Below are positions 50,832 through 60,951 of a DNA stretch of 64,000 nt, piece by piece. The position numbers were made by a program, and so were the translations under genes. The notes under the pieces are model-generated. The model saw only the letters and a program-made list of their open reading frames with translations. It was not told the DNA's origin and ran no database searches. Source of the DNA: Saccharibacillus deserti (GTDB taxonomy: Bacteria; Bacillota; Bacilli; Paenibacillales; Paenibacillaceae); assembly GCF_013618475.1 (NCBI RefSeq), contig NZ_JABJVN010000010.1, positions 62,001 through 126,000 on the forward strand, read 5' to 3'. Position 1 is the stretch's first letter, and each line of letters opens with the position of its first letter.

Positions 50832-50860
50832 AGTTTACCGAAAAGAGCAGGAAGCGTAAA
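50832..50860 (-). promoter_or_regulatory. Promoter of the Lpl-GH29-GH18 operon
   Basis: Minus strand TTTACG (50860-50855), 17-base spacer, TAAACT (50837-50832). Moderate sigma-A match. Confidence 0.6.
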
Positions 50861-51280
50861 TATGTCATTTTGGTCCTGTCGTTGATTTTGACAACCGCAG
50901 ATCCTATGAAATGTGTTAGAATACATTACAGAACCCGAGGTTTTTTCATGAAAAACCATTTTAAATTTCATACAAACCGGCCGCATCGGGCAGCCATTAA
51001 GCAGACAAAGGTAAAAAACGACACATTCCCAAGCGGAACATCGCTTTATAGAAGCGTCATTAAAGCGTTTGCAAAAGAGGCAAATTCCACATGTTGCCTG
51101 ACAATCCGCTGCTCTCGTACACTTTGTCTACACCCCAGTACCTTGACCGAATTAAATCTAAGGTTTGCGTTCATCGGAAACACGCATGGTTCAAGCGGGT
51201 TTTTGATGGGCGTAACCTAACCTCTTTATCGGTCAGGGTACTAGCGCGGTATCCAGCGATAACGAAAGGAGCCTATACGA
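50861..51280. other. Divergent intergenic region, no gene recognised
   Basis: This 420-base stretch separates the glycan operon from its likely regulator. It holds small hairpins, such as GGTTTTT/AAAAACC near 50940, and a cre-like TTAAAGCGTTTGCA at about 51060 with two mismatches. An open frame of 116 codons (50870-51220) has no ribosome site or protein-like composition and is not called. Confidence 0.6.
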
Positions 51281-53590
51281 ATGAAAGTGACGGTCAAACC
51301 GAGCTACTTCAAGTCCCGACTTTTTCTGAAATATATCTCTTCCTATCTGTTCGTCCTGCTGATTCCGCTCCTCTGTCTGACTTTCGTTCTGTACCATAAT
51401 ACGGCTTCCAATCTTCGGTCGCAGATCGAACAGTCCCATCTCAATCAACTGACGCAGGCGGAAACGATTGTCGATACCCATCTGCAGCAGTTGAACGATA
51501 TCGCGTCGCGCGCCGCTTACGATCCGAATCTGAGCCGCTACCGCGTGCATGATGCCTATTACAGCCTGGAAGCGATCGATACACTGGGCAATTACAAAGC
51601 GGCCAGTCCGATTATAGATGAGATGTTTCTCTATTTCCGCGGCGATCCGCGGATCTATTCCAGCGTGGGCATGTACGATCTGGATGTGTTCGCCGACAAA
51701 TACCGGTTCCGGAACTGGTCCGCCCAAACGGTGGAACGCGATTTGAACGAAGTTCGCTATACGACGATGCGGCCGGCCGACCGGGTAGAGCGGGCTTCCG
51801 GTTACGCGCAGTCTACGCTCGTTTATTTGGTGCCGCTTGTACCGAACAGTCCGAATCCCCATGGCACCTTGATGTATTTTGTCAAAGAATCCAGCCTGAC
51901 CGGCTTGATCGACTCCATTCTGGGCGGTTACGAAGGTTCTTCCTATATTTTCGATGCCGAAGGCCAGGTTCTCGCGGTAAAAAGCAACCAGGATGAGCCG
52001 TTGGACAGCCAGGCATTGGGTTCGCTAGTGTCTTTGCCCACCGGTACGCACAGTATCCAGATCGGCGGCGTGCCGCATTCGGTCGTTTCGGTCAAATCGG
52101 AACTGAACGGCTGGGAGTACGTGACCCTGATGCCAAGTTCGCAGTTCTTCAGCAGCGTACTGCATATCCGGACCTTTATTGTCGCTTTATTCTCGATCGT
52201 CGTCGTATTCGGCGGCGTAGGCGCTCTGCTGCTTGCGCGTCGGCAGTACAGCCCTATTTTTCAGCTGTCCGAATTTGCGGAATCCAAACCCGTATCCCGA
52301 AGCCATCCGCCCGATTCGCTTCCGGACACCCATCCGCTCAACGAGCTTGAACGGATCCGCTCGGCGCTGCAGGCTTACAGCGAACGGGCCGACCTGCAGG
52401 AACCGTACGCCCGCAACCATTTTCTGCTGATGCTGCTCCGGCACGGGGACGACGCGTCCCCTACGCCGGGTCAGCCGGAGTCGTTCGGGTTGGACTTCGG
52501 CCGCTCGCATTATTTCGCCATGCTGATCGGCCGCGAACACTCGGCGGGTACGCCGGAAGAAGCCCGGGATTGGCGGCTGATGCTGACCATGCTGACCGAA
52601 GCCGAGTACCCGGAATTGGGAGCTCGCCTCTACGGGGCCGAACTGCCCAAGCCCGATCAGATCGCGCTTATCGTCGGCTTCGATCCCGTAGGCGATCTGG
52701 ACGAATCCGCGCAGATCGGACGGATCGTACAGGCGGTGTACGACCATCTTCAAGGTATCGGCCGCCTGAATCCTTCGCTCGGTATCGGAACCTGCTCGGC
52801 AGGTCCGGAACGGCTCAGCCAATCGTTTATCGAAGCCTGCTCCGCTTTCGAATCGCGGACTCGCACGACAGGCGGAAGCTTCGCCTATTTCAGCGACTTG
52901 ACGGAAGAGACCGGACAAGCCAATTGGGTACCGAAGACCGTCCTGCTCAAGTTGGCCCAGAGTCTCAAGCAGGGCAGCGCCGATGTGGCCGCCCATTCGA
53001 TTACCGAAGCGGCAGCGTCGCTGCGCGCGCCGGGCTTGTCCGCCAGATATATGCGCTGTATCGGGTTCGATATCCTGAATACGATTCTCAAAACGGCCGA
53101 CGAAGCCGGCGTCGACAATCTGTACGGCAGTATCCCTTCGATCGAAGCGTTCTCGTCGCCGGACGAACTCGAACAAAGTTTCCTGCAGCTCGTCAACAGA
53201 CTGTGCGAGCAGATCGAACAAAAAGAAGAATGCGAGACCCATACGCTGATGGACACGATTGTCGCGTATATCGACGAACATTATGCCGACCATTCGCTGA
53301 GCCTGGAGACCATCTCGCACAATTATTCGATCTCCATGTCCTATTTCAGCCGCTCGTTCAAAGAAAAAGTCGGGACCAACTTCGTGCAGTATATCTGGCA
53401 GAAACGCATGGCTGCGGCCATCGTCGAATTGACAACCACCGATGAACCGCTCAAGGAAATCATTCAGCGGATCGGCTACCAGGATACGCCGAACTTTATC
53501 CGCAAATTCAAGAAAGAAACCGGGCACACGCCGGGACAATATCGCAAACTCTTCTCGGGCACAGCCAGCGAACTTCAAGAGAAAGCCTAA
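51281..53590 (+). CDS. Membrane-anchored AraC-type regulator (YesS-like)
   Basis: A 769-residue regulator with an extracellular sensor. Helix 1 (YISSYLFVLLIPLLCLTFVL, about 18-38) and helix 2 (FIVALFSIVVVFGGVGALLL, about 295-315) enclose a Cache-like sensing domain (39-293). A cytoplasmic middle region follows, and the AraC helix-turn-helix pair is at about 665-760 (HSLSLETISHNYSISMSYFS, LKEIIQRIGYQDTPNFIRKF, KKETGHTPGQYRKLF). Proteins of this form control neighbouring Lpl-type transport operons. The start ATG at 51281 has GAAAGGAG. It diverges from that operon here, so activation by an extracellular glycan is the likely job. Confidence 0.92.
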   Translation: MKVTVKPSYFKSRLFLKYISSYLFVLLIPLLCLTFVLYHNTASNLRSQIEQSHLNQLTQAETIVDTHLQQLNDIASRAAYDPNLSRYRVHDAYYSLEAIDTLGNYKAASPIIDEMFLYFRGDPRIYSSVGMYDLDVFADKYRFRNWSAQTVERDLNEVRYTTMRPADRVERASGYAQSTLVYLVPLVPNSPNPHGTLMYFVKESSLTGLIDSILGGYEGSSYIFDAEGQVLAVKSNQDEPLDSQALGSLVSLPTGTHSIQIGGVPHSVVSVKSELNGWEYVTLMPSSQFFSSVLHIRTFIVALFSIVVVFGGVGALLLARRQYSPIFQLSEFAESKPVSRSHPPDSLPDTHPLNELERIRSALQAYSERADLQEPYARNHFLLMLLRHGDDASPTPGQPESFGLDFGRSHYFAMLIGREHSAGTPEEARDWRLMLTMLTEAEYPELGARLYGAELPKPDQIALIVGFDPVGDLDESAQIGRIVQAVYDHLQGIGRLNPSLGIGTCSAGPERLSQSFIEACSAFESRTRTTGGSFAYFSDLTEETGQANWVPKTVLLKLAQSLKQGSADVAAHSITEAAASLRAPGLSARYMRCIGFDILNTILKTADEAGVDNLYGSIPSIEAFSSPDELEQSFLQLVNRLCEQIEQKEECETHTLMDTIVAYIDEHYADHSLSLETISHNYSISMSYFSRSFKEKVGTNFVQYIWQKRMAAAIVELTTTDEPLKEIIQRIGYQDTPNFIRKFKKETGHTPGQYRKLFSGTASELQEKA

Positions 53591-53686
53591 TCCCCTCGGG
53601 GCGCATCCGACGGCACGGCTTGTTTCCCCTTCTTTCAATCGGGTAAAATGGGAAGAGGATCAAGGTCCAACAAGGAGGAGATTCAG

Positions 53687-54277
53687 ATGAATACCGTTAA
53701 CCGGGCACGCCAAACCCTGCTCGCCTTATCTGCCGCGGGCGTAGTTGCGGTCGGTTCTCTCGGAGCCGCCACCCAACTGCCGCTGCCTTCGGCGTCGGCG
53801 GCGCAGGCCCCGACCGCGTCAGACAGCGCAATGGCTCTCAAGCAGCTGAATGCATTCTATAAACCGGCCCTCAAAGGCGAATTTCCCGGCAACGCGGCCG
53901 GATTTGTTGTCGGAGAAACGAAGCGGAGCGAAGTGATCGAGAAATTCGGTTCGCCGGACGTGAGCCGCACTTCGGCTTCGGGCTTCGACAGCTATTCAGC
54001 CAATATGGGCAATCCGGGTTACGCCATGGCCTATAATGCGGCAGGCGTACTCAAGGAAATCCGCTATTTCGGCACCAATGTGGAACGGCAGACGAACATT
54101 GGCGGCATGACGGTCGCAATGGTCAAAAAAGCCTGGTATACTCCGGCTTCCACCACCACGATCAAAACCGGCAATTCGATCCAGACCAAGCTGACGTACA
54201 AACGCGGCGCCTATCATGTCGAATTTATTTTTAACAACTCACTGGATTTGTCGCATATCAATCTGGTCAAAGGCTGA
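53687..54277 (+). CDS. YjgB-like secreted protein (DUF4309)
   Basis: A 196-residue exported protein. The N-terminal signal peptide (LLALSAAGVVAVGSLGA and cleavage near SASAAQA) is followed by a DUF4309-type domain with GFVVGETKRSEVIEKFGSPD, YAMAYNAAGVLKEIRYFGTN, and KKAWYTPAS, which is the repeated GxTxxxVxxxxGxP form also found in some cell-wall proteins. The start ATG at 53687 has AAGGAGGAG; the earlier in-frame start at 53648 has none. It lies 96 bases after the AraC gene and has its own terminator. Function unknown. Confidence 0.85.
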   Translation: MNTVNRARQTLLALSAAGVVAVGSLGAATQLPLPSASAAQAPTASDSAMALKQLNAFYKPALKGEFPGNAAGFVVGETKRSEVIEKFGSPDVSRTSASGFDSYSANMGNPGYAMAYNAAGVLKEIRYFGTNVERQTNIGGMTVAMVKKAWYTPASTTTIKTGNSIQTKLTYKRGAYHVEFIFNNSLDLSHINLVKG

Positions 54278-54307
54278 ACGCCCAATCGTTCAGTTCGCCG
54301 ACTCTAA

Positions 54308-54341
54308 TCAAAAAGGCTTCCCTCAGCGGGAAGCCTTTTTG
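54308..54341 (+). terminator. Terminator after the YjgB-like gene
   Basis: Hairpin AAAAAGGCTTCCC / GGGAAGCCTTTTT with a TCAGC loop, followed by GA. Confidence 0.9.
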
Positions 54342-54378
54342 ATTCGTTTAAACCGATATTTATTCTTTATTTTAATTA

Positions 54379-54407
54379 TTGACTTACTTTTAAATAGCTA
54401 TTATCCT
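54379..54407 (+). promoter_or_regulatory. Probable promoter of the nitroreductase gene
   Basis: TTGACT (54379-54384), 17-base spacer, TATCCT (54402-54407), 80 bases before the start. Confidence 0.6.
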
Positions 54408-54486
54408 ATAGATACATAGCAACCGAACAAACCGCATTTTCGCTCCTTCCATTCCAAACCAATCTATAGAAATGCAGGTGCCCCTC

Positions 54487-55113
54487 ATGCAGGATCTGAA
54501 CACACTTATCCAAAACCGCCACTCCGCGATCAAATTTATGCCCGACACGCCGATCTCCCGACAGGAGTTGGTCGGGATCTTCGAAGGAGTCAAGCTTGCG
54601 CCTTCGGCCTTCAATCTTCAGCATGCCCATTATGCCGCTGTCACCGACGAAGACATCAAGGAAAAAGTATATCAGGCTTCCGGCGGCCAATATAAAATCA
54701 AACTCGCTTCGGCCGTCATCGCCGTATTCGGCGATACGCAGGCTCATACCCATATCGCCGACATGAACGAAGGCTTCCTGTCGCTTGGCATCATCGATCG
54801 CTCCGAATTCGAGACGACGGTCCGCGACGTGACGGAATTCTACGAACGGCGCGGCGAACAATTCCAGCGCGACGAAGCGATCCGCAATGCCAGCTTGTCC
54901 GCCATGCTGCTCATGCTGATCGCCAAAGACAAAGGCTGGGACACCTGCCCGATGATCGGCTTTGATCCGCAGGCCCTGCGCGAAGCCGTTGGAGCTCCCG
55001 ATCACCTGACGCCCGTCATGCTGATTGCGATTGGCAAAGAAGATTCCTCGAAGCGCCGTCCCCGCGGTTACCGCAAACCGGTATCGGAATTCGTGACGTT
55101 CGACCGCTTCTGA
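54487..55113 (+). CDS. Nitroreductase-family protein
   Basis: A 208-residue FMN-dependent oxidoreductase. Family segments are NRHSAIKFMPDTPISRQELV near the N-terminus, APSAFNLQHAHYAAV, LSAMLLMLIAKDKGWDTCPM with IGFDPQALREAVG, and PRGYRKPVSEFV at the end. It probably reduces quinones or nitro compounds with NAD(P)H. Two ATG codons are possible; the second (54487) has CAGGTG 6 bases upstream and is preferred to 54472. Single gene with promoter and terminator. It resembles MhqN-type nitroreductases, but that link is not firm. Confidence 0.9.
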   Translation: MQDLNTLIQNRHSAIKFMPDTPISRQELVGIFEGVKLAPSAFNLQHAHYAAVTDEDIKEKVYQASGGQYKIKLASAVIAVFGDTQAHTHIADMNEGFLSLGIIDRSEFETTVRDVTEFYERRGEQFQRDEAIRNASLSAMLLMLIAKDKGWDTCPMIGFDPQALREAVGAPDHLTPVMLIAIGKEDSSKRRPRGYRKPVSEFVTFDRF

Positions 55114-55171
55114 TTGGATCACCGCCCGTCTTGCGGCTTTTGCTGGCTGCCCGACTGTATCCGGCCGATCC

Positions 55172-55220
55172 AAAAGACCGTCCCGCCAGGAATCGAAGAT
55201 TCCCGCGGAACGGTCTTTTT
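55172..55220 (+). terminator. Terminator after the nitroreductase gene
   Basis: Hairpin AAAAGACCGTCCCGC / GCGGAACGGTCTTTTT, about 60 bases after the stop codon. The gap 55221-55305 holds nothing else. Confidence 0.85.
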
Positions 55221-55305
55221 GGCGCTTCTATTCGGACGATGCTGTTAGCACGCCGCCGTTATGCGCAAGCCGCTGTCCGGCTTGTTCGCCGCGCAGGCTT
55301 GCCGG

Positions 55306-57117
55306 CTAGATTTCTTCCTCAAACAGCTCGCACAACTCGTCGACAAGCGAACCCACATAATCGACCGCGCTGCGGATCGTGGCCGGATCGGACATATCCA
55401 CACCGGCCATTTGGGCCAGCCCGAGCGGCGTCTTCGACCCTCCGGCTTTGAGCGCGTCCAACCAGCGGTCCACGGCCGGCTGGCCTTCTTCCCGGATGAG
55501 CTGCATCATCGCGGTGGACAGAGTAAGTCCCGCCGAATACGTATACGGATACAGGCCCATATAATAATGAGGCTGTCTCATCCAGGTCAGCTTCGCGTCT
55601 TCGGTCAGCTCGAGCGTGTCGCCCCAGAAAGAAGACAGCACTTCGCCTTTGAGATCGCTCAGCACTTTGGCGGTAATCGCCTGGTCGTCCATGGCACGGG
55701 CATAGACACGGCGCTGGAGTTCGCCTTCGAGCAGATGGGTCACGAAATTGTGATAATACGTATTGAGCAGCTGCATGATGACCCAGCGGCGCAGACGTTT
55801 GTCTTCCGACTGCGCGCGAAGATGCTCCGCGAGCAGCAGTTCGTTCATCGTCGACGGGGCTTCGATGAAATAGAGCGACGGACGGGAATTGACCATCCGC
55901 TGGTAGCGCGCGCCTAACATAAGGTGTCCGGCATGTCCCACTTCATGCGCCAGCGTAAACGCCCCGCGCATATTATCGGCCCAGGACATCAGAATATAGG
56001 AATGCGAACCGTAGATCGATGCGCAGAACGCTCCGGTCGATTTGCCGACGTTGGTCGCGTGATCGACCCAGCGCTGCGTGAACGCCGCTTCGACGATCTC
56101 CCCGTATTCGTCGCCCAGTACCCCAAGCGCGCCTTGTACCGTTCGGCAGGCTTCTTCATAAGTGATCGACGGACTGTATTCCGGATCAAGCGGCGCTTTG
56201 AGATCGCAGTAATACAAGGTATCCAGCCCGAGTACCTTCTTCTTCAATTCGGCGTATTTGCGCATATGCGGCGCAAGCTCCGTCTGGATCGTATCGAGAA
56301 CCGCTTCGTACATCTCTTCCGTCACCTGCTGCGGCTCAAGCAGCATATGCGTCACCGAATCGTAATTCCGCAGACGGGACATGACCACCTGACGTTTCAC
56401 TTCCGCGGCATAAGCTTCCGCGAACGTGTTGCGGTAAGCGTGCAGCCCGCGGCTGAACGAAGCGAATGAGCTGCGGCGCAGTTCGGTATTGGCGTGCATT
56501 TCGTAATCGGTTTCGTACGAAGCGAACGATACCGGATAACGGCTGCCGGCCACCTCGACGCTTGCAAACGTCATATCGGCCAGCTTGCCGCGCAGATAAG
56601 TCCGATACGGCGCGCCGTGCACTTCCGACAGCGAAGCCAGCACCTTTTCCGTTTCAGGCGACAGACTATGCGGTTTTTGCTTCAGCAGCAGCTTCAAACT
56701 GCGCTCAAATTCCGCCAATCCGGGCTCTTCGGCCAGATAGCGTTCGATCGTTCCGTCTTCGAGCCCCAGAATCTCGGAGTCGATAAACGTGAACTCGGCG
56801 GCAAGCTTTGTCAGCGCATCGCCCGACTTGGCCGAGCGGGCCTGATTGTCGGGATTGGTCCCGTCCTCGGTCTGCCGCAGATGCGCGTAAGCCCCTACCT
56901 TGCGCGCTCTTTCCAATACGGCTTCCTGCGCATCCAGACACTGCAGCAGCACGGAAGCGCCTTCTCCCAGACGTCCCTGAAACCGAGTCACTTCTTGGGC
57001 ATTCTGCAGCGTCTGTTCCAATTCCTTGTTCCAATCGTCTTCCGTCAAGAACAAATGCTCCAGATTCCAGGTCGAAGCCTCCGGAACTTCGGAACGCATC
57101 GATACTTTCCCGCTCAT
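55306..57117 (-). CDS. pepF: Oligoendopeptidase F (M3 family)
   Basis: A 603-residue cytoplasmic zinc peptidase. The zinc site is FTLAHEVGHAGHLMLG (HEVGH), with the third ligand in FIEAPSTMNELLLAEHL. LEHLFLTEDDWNKEL and SLSPETEKVLASLSEVHG are typical N-terminal PepF parts, and YYMGLYPYTYSAGLTLST the C-terminal catalytic loop. The start is ATG at 57117 after GAGGAGTG; a GTG three codons earlier is too close to the site. It is a different M3 subgroup from the tandem pair at 36-40 kb. It degrades peptides of roughly 7-17 residues in known members. Confidence 0.94.
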   Translation of the reverse strand: MSGKVSMRSEVPEASTWNLEHLFLTEDDWNKELEQTLQNAQEVTRFQGRLGEGASVLLQCLDAQEAVLERARKVGAYAHLRQTEDGTNPDNQARSAKSGDALTKLAAEFTFIDSEILGLEDGTIERYLAEEPGLAEFERSLKLLLKQKPHSLSPETEKVLASLSEVHGAPYRTYLRGKLADMTFASVEVAGSRYPVSFASYETDYEMHANTELRRSSFASFSRGLHAYRNTFAEAYAAEVKRQVVMSRLRNYDSVTHMLLEPQQVTEEMYEAVLDTIQTELAPHMRKYAELKKKVLGLDTLYYCDLKAPLDPEYSPSITYEEACRTVQGALGVLGDEYGEIVEAAFTQRWVDHATNVGKSTGAFCASIYGSHSYILMSWADNMRGAFTLAHEVGHAGHLMLGARYQRMVNSRPSLYFIEAPSTMNELLLAEHLRAQSEDKRLRRWVIMQLLNTYYHNFVTHLLEGELQRRVYARAMDDQAITAKVLSDLKGEVLSSFWGDTLELTEDAKLTWMRQPHYYMGLYPYTYSAGLTLSTAMMQLIREEGQPAVDRWLDALKAGGSKTPLGLAQMAGVDMSDPATIRSAVDYVGSLVDELCELFEEEI

Positions 57118-57313
57118 CGTCTTCACTCCTCTTCATGAAATAAAGCGCGGCCGCGGCAGGGCTCTACAGCCCGTTCGCGTTCGCGCCTATCCGGTACCGC
57201 TCGGATCCGGTTCAAGAATACGCCCTCTTATTCTACCCCGGGCAGCAAATCGTTGCAAAATGCCAAAGCGTGTCAGCTGCAGCAGACTTTTCCGTTCCCT
57301 CTTCTTGCCGCGC

Positions 57314-59221
57314 TTAAGGTTCCAATCCGAACACGCGTGTACCGTTCACAAACAGTACGGCATGCTTGGACTTGGCAAATTCAAGCTGACCCGATGCGTA
57401 CGAGTAGTCGTCCGTTTCGTCGTAATCGCTCCAAGCGCTATTGTGGATACGCGACTGGATTTCTCCGGTCTCCCCGTTTGCCGGAATCGAACCTGAAACG
57501 AAGCTCAATTCCACGTAATCTGCGGCTCCTTCCGGAGCGCTTTCCGTTTGGCCGAAGACGGCTTTGACGTTCGAAGCCCCCATCCGTGCCCAATCGCAGA
57601 AATAATTCTGCCCCGCTTGGCTCTCGTTCGTATAGTAATAACGAATCTTTACATTCTTGAGCGGAACGACCGAGGAACCCGTATTGCGGATATTGAATAC
57701 GGGCCGCAGCGCGTTGTCCGACGGATTGTCGTCCAGGCTGCGCTGCATCAGCACCAGGCTTCCGGCGTTCGCTCCGCCCGAAGGCGAAGGCGTAACGGGC
57801 GTCGGTACGGCAGGAGTCCCCCCTGACGCTGTCGGTTTGGCGGATACTTCGGCCGAATCGGCTCCGGCGCCTTTGGCGTTTACCGCGCTCATTTTGTACC
57901 GGTAGGTTTTGCCGTTGACGACCGACTGATCGGTGAACGACGTTCCCTTGATGCCTTTTTGCAGGACGGTATAACTGCCGCCGCCTTCGGCGCGCTTGAG
58001 CATGTAGCTGTCTGCACCGGATACGGCGCTCCAGGCCAACGCGACTTGGGAACGGCCGGCCGACGCTTTCAGCCCTTTGACCTGCGCCGGGATCCGCCCC
58101 GCAGGTGTGCTGCCTCCCGTATCCGGCGCTGTGCCTTTGCGCATCTGTTCGCGAACGAACTTGCCCGATGCGCTCAACTGCGCCGAGGTCCATCCGCCTT
58201 TGAAACTTGCTCCCGGAGCAAGTGCGGCCGACGCTTCCTGCTTGTCCGCGAGCGACCAGTTGGCCCAGCTGATTCCCCGGTTGGCCATGAAATCGGTCCA
58301 TTCTTTGGCTTGGGTCAGGTAAGGGCCTCCGTTTCCGGAAGCATCGCTTGTTCCCCATTCGCTGACGAAGACCGCCAGTCCCTGCTTCATGGCGGCATCG
58401 ATCCGGTCGCGCAGCCACGCTCCATGCGTTCCCGCATAGAAATGTACCGCGTACAGCACATTGCCGTCTGTCAGAGGCGAAGCCGCGGCATCCTGAATGT
58501 CCTGGCTCCAGGTTCCCGTACCGACGATAATCGGGTTATCCGGATCTTCCGCACGGATGACTTTGATGATTTCTTCCGCATACGGTTTGATCTGTTTGGC
58601 CCAAGTTACATTTCCGTTGGGTTCGTTGGCGATCTCGTAGATAATATTCGGCGTATCCCCGTAGGTCTGCGCCATTTCCTTGAAGAAAACTTTCGACTGC
58701 GCTTTGTAGGTATTCGGATCGCCATCGGACAAAATATGCCAATCGACGATAACGTACACGCCCAGCTCGATCGCGTCGTCCACCGCCTGCTTGACTTTGT
58801 TTTTCAGCGCCGGATTTGAAATATATCCGTTCGAGTCCGTATACATGGCAACCCGAAACACATTCAATCCCCAGTCGTCACGCAGCCATTTCATACTGTC
58901 TTTATTGACGTAATCGCCGAACCATTGAATGCCGTGCGAGCTCATCCCTTTCAGCTGCACCGATTTGCCCGAAGCATCGGTCAGTTTGCCGTTTTTCACT
59001 TGAAGCCGGCCGTGCTTGCCGACAAAAGTCGAGGCCGCGGAGCCGTTGGCTGCAAGTGCCGGAGCGATCTTTTTGGTTCCTTCCGTTTTGCCGCTCTGCT
59101 TCGGCTTATTCGGTTCGCGGGCGGAAGCGGATGTTCCGGTTCCTGCACAGGCCGCCAACAGTCCGACCAGCAGACAGGCGAGCAGCAGACAGACTCCTTT
59201 TTTCAACGAACGATTTCGCAT
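57314..59221 (-). CDS. Lipoprotein GH5 endoglucanase with FnIII and CBM3 modules
   Basis: A 635-residue secreted enzyme. The signal ends [13 protein letters not shown], with a lipobox cysteine at 25, so it should be membrane-anchored, not free. GH5 spans about 70-365: acid/base E200 in [10 protein letters not shown], nucleophile E288 in [13 protein letters not shown], and [17 protein letters not shown] N-terminus. A fibronectin III module (about 380-465, [20 protein letters not shown]) and a CBM3 cellulose-binding module (about 485-635, [30 protein letters not shown]) follow. The start ATG at 59221 has GGAGGGG. It degrades cellulose or beta-glucan near the cell surface. Single gene. Confidence 0.93.
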   Translation of the reverse strand: MRNRSLKKGVCLLLACLLVGLLAACAGTGTSASAREPNKPKQSGKTEGTKKIAPALAANGSAASTFVGKHGRLQVKNGKLTDASGKSVQLKGMSSHGIQWFGDYVNKDSMKWLRDDWGLNVFRVAMYTDSNGYISNPALKNKVKQAVDDAIELGVYVIVDWHILSDGDPNTYKAQSKVFFKEMAQTYGDTPNIIYEIANEPNGNVTWAKQIKPYAEEIIKVIRAEDPDNPIIVGTGTWSQDIQDAAASPLTDGNVLYAVHFYAGTHGAWLRDRIDAAMKQGLAVFVSEWGTSDASGNGGPYLTQAKEWTDFMANRGISWANWSLADKQEASAALAPGASFKGGWTSAQLSASGKFVREQMRKGTAPDTGGSTPAGRIPAQVKGLKASAGRSQVALAWSAVSGADSYMLKRAEGGGSYTVLQKGIKGTSFTDQSVVNGKTYRYKMSAVNAKGAGADSAEVSAKPTASGGTPAVPTPVTPSPSGGANAGSLVLMQRSLDDNPSDNALRPVFNIRNTGSSVVPLKNVKIRYYYTNESQAGQNYFCDWARMGASNVKAVFGQTESAPEGAADYVELSFVSGSIPANGETGEIQSRIHNSAWSDYDETDDYSYASGQLEFAKSKHAVLFVNGTRVFGLEP

Positions 59222-59311
59222 CTTTTCCCCTCCATTGCTAGTCTTGGATATCTTTTTTTCTTCTTATTACCCGTTCTTTAACGTCACTTCTATAGAATAA
59301 CCTATTAATGG

Positions 59312-59344
59312 AAAAAAAGCCCGGTTCCCCGAAAGGAACCGGAC
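59312..59344 (-). terminator. Terminator of the MFS transporter gene
   Basis: Minus strand hairpin GTCCGGTTCC-TTTCG-GGGAACCGGGC followed by TTTTTTT. Confidence 0.88.
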
Positions 59345-59375
59345 CCGGCATACATGCCTAGCCGATGAAGTTCTG

Positions 59376-60602
59376 TTATTCCGCAAGCTCCGTACCTTTG
59401 GTTTCTTTGCCCAGGAAAGCGACCGAAGCGGCTCCGATCAGGATCATTCCGCAGAACATCCCGAAGATCGCATAAATCTCGACCCCCTGCGAAATCAGCC
59501 AACCGACCAGAAACGGGGCAATGATCCCGCCTACCCGTCCAAACGAAGCGGCCAGACCGGCTCCCGTCGTCCGCATATGCGTCGGGTAATGCTCGGGCGT
59601 GTACGCGTACAGTCCGCCCCAGGCCCCGAGGTTGAAGAACGAGAGGCAGATGCCTGCCGCAAGCAGCGTCGCCGTCGTATCGGCCAGGCCGAACCAGATG
59701 GCGCTTGCAGCGGTCAGCACGAGATAGACGACGAGTACGAATTTGCGGCCGAACTTCTCGATGAAGTAGGCGGCCGTGAAGTAACCCGGCAGCTGAGCAA
59801 GGGTCATGATCAGGACATACTCGAAGCTTTTGGTCAAACTGTAATCTTTGTACACCATGACCTGCGGCAGCCACAGGAACATGCCATAGTAGGAAAAGAC
59901 GACCGTAAACCAGAGAATCCAGAGCATAAGCGACGTTTTGCGGTACTCGGGCGCCCACAGTTGAGCGAAGCGCTGTTTGAGACCGACTTTTTCGGCTTTG
60001 TTTTTCTGGGCGAGGAATCTTGGAGAATCGTCAATCTTTCTCCGCAGGTAGAGCGCATACAAAGCCGGCAGGGCCCCCAGGGCAAAAGCGATCCGCCAAC
60101 CGGATTCGAAATTCGGAATAATAAAGTAGGCGATCACTGCCGCGAGAATCCACCCTCCTGCCCAGAAACTTTCCAGCAGGACGACGGTCCGTCCGCGTTC
60201 ATTGGCAGGTACGGATTCGGATACGAGCGTGGAAGCGACCGGCAGTTCTCCGCCCAGGCCGAATCCGGAAATAAAGCGAAGAATACACAGCATCACGAAG
60301 CCGGTTGCGACAGCGGATAATCCGCTCGCCAGCGAGAAGATCAGCAAGGTCCAGAGCAGAACCGACTTTCTTCCGAAACGGTCCGCGAGGATACCGGCAC
60401 AGGCGGCGCCTACCGCCATCCCTACCGAGTTGATCGCAGTCAGAACGCCCAACTGCTGGGGTCCGAGCGACCATTCGACCGCAAGAGCCGCGGCTACAAA
60501 CGAGATCAGCGCGACATCCATGGCATCGAACAACCAGCTCATCCCTACACTTGCCAGCAGGCTTCTCCGTTTCGGCTTGCTGAGTACGTTAACATTTCCC
60601 AT
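59376..60602 (-). CDS. MFS transporter, NiaP/aromatic acid-proton symporter type
   Basis: A 408-residue transporter with twelve predicted helices. The first helix region MSWLFDAMDVALISFVAAAL, the loop LADRFGRKSVLLWTLLIFS, and RFISGFGLGGELPVASTLVS are typical of the metabolite:H+ symporter group, which includes the niacin transporter NiaP. Substrate not determined; niacin or an aromatic acid would fit the group. The start is ATG at 60602, 7 bases after GGGAG; an ATG five codons earlier is too near to a GAGGA site. It has its own promoter and terminator. Confidence 0.9.
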   Translation of the reverse strand: MGNVNVLSKPKRRSLLASVGMSWLFDAMDVALISFVAAALAVEWSLGPQQLGVLTAINSVGMAVGAACAGILADRFGRKSVLLWTLLIFSLASGLSAVATGFVMLCILRFISGFGLGGELPVASTLVSESVPANERGRTVVLLESFWAGGWILAAVIAYFIIPNFESGWRIAFALGALPALYALYLRRKIDDSPRFLAQKNKAEKVGLKQRFAQLWAPEYRKTSLMLWILWFTVVFSYYGMFLWLPQVMVYKDYSLTKSFEYVLIMTLAQLPGYFTAAYFIEKFGRKFVLVVYLVLTAASAIWFGLADTTATLLAAGICLSFFNLGAWGGLYAYTPEHYPTHMRTTGAGLAASFGRVGGIIAPFLVGWLISQGVEIYAIFGMFCGMILIGAASVAFLGKETKGTELAE

Positions 60603-60951
60603 TCTTTGTCTCCCCATTTCCTCTTATTGGGCGCGGCCTGCAGGCGGCTTCGTTCGAGATGAACGCGCCGGCTCCGAGACTGGCACAAGGAAAAAACGCC
60701 GAACCGCTTCGTGGAATCGTTCCTTTTCCGCTTCCTCCGTCCGCAGAGTTTGTGAAAATAGGCTCAATTCATCGAAAAACGTTTTGTGTTTTCTCCCCGC
60801 GCACGCGCCGGGATCTCTTTCGAGTCTGCCTCATAGTCTATCCTTTCCGTACTCACATGTAAAGAAAAATTACGTCAAAAGATTCACATGGTTTAACATG
60901 TATTTTACCGCGGCCCAGGCAGTTCGGGGAAGGGGCGGGCATCTCCGATAC
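60603..60951. other. Gap upstream of the MFS gene
   Basis: This 349-base stretch contains the MFS promoter at 60835-60863 and a long leader of about 230 bases. No open frame with a ribosome site was found, and no known riboswitch was recognised in the leader. Confidence 0.6.
60835..60863 (-). promoter_or_regulatory. Promoter of the MFS transporter gene
   Basis: Minus strand TTTACA (60863-60858), 17-base spacer, TAGACT (60840-60835). Confidence 0.6.

Noticed and set aside
51059-51072. cre-like TTAAAGCGTTTGCA before the AraC-type regulator
   Set aside because: Two mismatches at conserved positions and no promoter near it.
50870-51220. A 116-codon open frame in the divergent region
   Set aside because: No ribosome binding site, no hydrophobic core pattern, and it lies in a regulatory gap.
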